From: Spongiicolonus versatilis
Lineage (GTDB): Bacteria > Pseudomonadota > Gammaproteobacteria > Arenicellales > Spongiicolonaceae
Direction: 5' to 3'
Assembly: GCA_028286165.1 (NCBI GenBank)
Contig: JAPYMU010000121.1
Location: 1-6,667, forward strand
Length of the DNA stretch: 6,667 nt
The position numbers were made by a program, and so were the translations under genes. Below are positions 5,629 through 6,667 of this stretch, piece by piece (position 1 is the first letter of the stretch; each line of letters starts with the position of its first letter). The notes under the pieces are model-generated. The model worked only from the letters and a program-made list of their open reading frames with translations. It ran no database searches and was not told the DNA's origin.

Positions 5629-6375
5629 ATGAACGAACCGCTCTATTACCACCTCACCGGCTCCAGCGGCATGGCCATGGGCTTGTCGTCGCAGGTGGCG
5701 GGGGAACTGGGGCGGCGGATTGTTTGCGGGGTTTACCAGCCGGGCGACCTGGTGGAGGACGAGGATGCGGCGGCGCGGCGGTTTCGGGTCAGCCGCACGA
5801 TTATCCGCGAGGCGATTAAGATTCTCAGCGCCAAGGGGCTGATCACCGTGCGGCGGGGAGTGGGCACGCGGGTGACGCCGCGCAGCGACTGGCGGCTGCT
5901 GGATGAGGATGTGCTGGCCTGGCACCAGGCGGCGCCGCCGTGTCCGCGCATGCTGATGCGCCTGATGGAGGTGCGCGCGGCCATGGAGCCGGCGGCGGCC
6001 GGGTGGGCGGCGCTACGCGCCACTGAAAATGATGTGCGCAAAATTAATGCGGCGATTGAAAACATGGAAAAAACCAGCGCCCACACCGAATCTTTTGTGA
6101 TTGCCGACGCCGGTTTTCATTCCGCGATTCTGAAGGCGGCGCACAACGAATTTCTGACCGCGCTGGAGGGCGTGATTTACGCCGCGCTCCTGACCAGCAT
6201 CCGCCTGACCAACAAAACCCCGGACGAAAATATTCTGTCCATTCCGTTTCACCGCACGGTCGCAGAAGCGATTGCCGGCCGCGACGAGCATGAGGCCGCC
6301 GGGCGGATGCGCCGCCTGCTGGACGATGCCTCCAAGCGGCTGGCGGCGATGATGGCGACTCTGCCGCCGCAATAA
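5629..6375 (+). CDS. GntR-family transcriptional regulator, FadR/DgoR-like (FCD domain)
   Basis: DNA-binding repressor or activator of 248 aa. The N-terminal winged helix-turn-helix spans about residues 19-84 (LGRRIVCGVYQPGD, FRVSRTIIREAIKILSAKGLI, VRRGVGTRV). The linker SDWRLLDEDVLAW (86-98) is typical of the DgoR-like branch, which senses sugar acids. The FCD ligand domain follows (EVRAAMEPAAA, ADAGFHSAILKAAHNEFL, PFHRTVAEAIAGRD). Asp160, His164 and His208 fit three metal or effector ligands; the last helix has RRLL where many relatives carry another histidine. I prefer the ATG at 5629 because it gives the family length. The frame continues upstream to 5341 through repeats, and no Shine-Dalgarno is visible before either. 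It precedes a sugar-binding protein gene by 34 bases with no terminator between, so it probably controls that transport operon. Confidence 0.88.
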   Translation: MNEPLYYHLTGSSGMAMGLSSQVAGELGRRIVCGVYQPGDLVEDEDAAARRFRVSRTIIREAIKILSAKGLITVRRGVGTRVTPRSDWRLLDEDVLAWHQAAPPCPRMLMRLMEVRAAMEPAAAGWAALRATENDVRKINAAIENMEKTSAHTESFVIADAGFHSAILKAAHNEFLTALEGVIYAALLTSIRLTNKTPDENILSIPFHRTVAEAIAGRDEHEAAGRMRRLLDDASKRLAAMMATLPPQ

Positions 6376-6398
6376 ACCACAACTTCACCAACCCACAG

Positions 6399-6404
6399 AG
6401 GAGG
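6399..6404 (+). promoter_or_regulatory. Strong ribosome binding site AGGAGG
   Basis: Perfect Shine-Dalgarno five bases before the ATG at 6410. It fixes the start of the binding-protein gene and suggests high expression, as is usual for periplasmic binding proteins. None of the other genes here has such a site. Confidence 0.85.
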
Positions 6405-6409
6405 ACATC

Positions 6410-6667
6410 ATGTTCCACGCAATCAAAAACCGCATGGCGAAAACTTTCGCCGCTGTTGCAACCGTCGCCATCGTTGCCCTGCCCGGCGCCGCGTTGGCGC
6501 AGAGCGGCTATGTGCCGCTGCTGCTGCCGGACAACGACCAGCCGCGATGGGAGAGTCAGGACGGCGCATTCTTCGTCGCGCACATGAAAAAACTCGCGCC
6601 GAATGTCACGGTCGAGGTGCTGAACGCCAACGGCGACCCGGCCGCGCAGCAGCGCCAGGCCGAGCAG
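6410..6667 (+). CDS. Periplasmic sugar-binding protein of an ABC transporter, N-terminal part only
   Basis: The first 86 codons of a secreted solute-binding protein, cut by the window edge. Residues 1-30 form a clear Sec signal peptide: basic start (KNR, K11), a hydrophobic AAVATVAIVALPG core and ALA before the likely cleavage at Ala30/Gln31. The mature start YVPLLLPDNDQPRWESQD, then F-x3-H-M-K-K-L and VEVLNANGDPAAQQRQAEQ, follows the Peripla_BP_4 / XylF-like pattern, in which the first strand and the 'RW' and 'D...Q..Q' positions line the sugar site. The sugar is not identifiable from this fragment; xylose- or ribose-type is the closest family feel. Permease and ATPase genes would be expected beyond 6667. 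The gene follows the GntR-type regulator at 34 bases on the same strand, probably as target and possibly in one operon. Confidence 0.8.
   Translation, partial: MFHAIKNRMAKTFAAVATVAIVALPGAALAQSGYVPLLLPDNDQPRWESQDGAFFVAHMKKLAPNVTVEVLNANGDPAAQQRQAEQ

Noticed and set aside
6044..6583. Minus-strand 179-codon frame over the regulator and the binding-protein start
   Set aside because: It overlaps two real genes and a strong Shine-Dalgarno on the other strand, and the product has no family features.

Overview
The window reads as a GC-rich proteobacterial chromosome fragment, most likely gammaproteobacterial. The lineage call rests on the acetylglutamate kinase, whose wording (for example [20 protein letters not shown] and RVTDRETMDVVEMVLGGL) follows gammaproteobacterial ArgB closely, and on a YiiX-type 'lipo-like' hydrolase typical of the same group. 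This is inference; no search was run. No RNA gene, IS element, CRISPR array or prophage gene was seen.

Layout. Positions 1-3564 (minus strand) hold a heterotetrameric sarcosine oxidase operon in the order soxB-soxD-soxA. The genes are interlocked by a 1-base (TGATG) and a 4-base (ATGA) overlap. soxA runs off the left edge, so soxG, if present, lies outside. Divergent from soxB is a plus-strand YiiX/YebB-like (C92) cysteine hydrolase (3656-4426). It converges on minus-strand argB (4423-5319), and the two stop codons share TTAA. A 309-base gap follows, with a C-rich array of degenerate 21-bp repeats and an AT-rich island that carries a perfect 15-bp palindrome. Plus-strand genes then follow: a FadR/DgoR-type GntR regulator (5629-6375) and, 34 bases on, the start of a periplasmic sugar-binding protein of a xylose/ribose-type ABC transporter, cut by the right edge.

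How they work together. SoxBDA oxidises sarcosine to glycine, with transfer of the methyl carbon to tetrahydrofolate, as part of glycine betaine/creatine catabolism. ArgB is the committed step of arginine synthesis. The GntR regulator plus binding protein look like the front of a sugar or sugar-acid uptake operon.

The most notable feature is in soxA. The frame is intact across the window, but the protein passes from the family's first ~25 residues straight to the 'GGALL' segment that normally follows the NAD-binding motif. About 170 residues, including the N-terminal ferredoxin-like domain and the GxGxxG fingerprint, are absent. No convincing new multi-gene system was found. The soxA deletion, the 21-bp repeat array and the palindrome are the items worth a second look.
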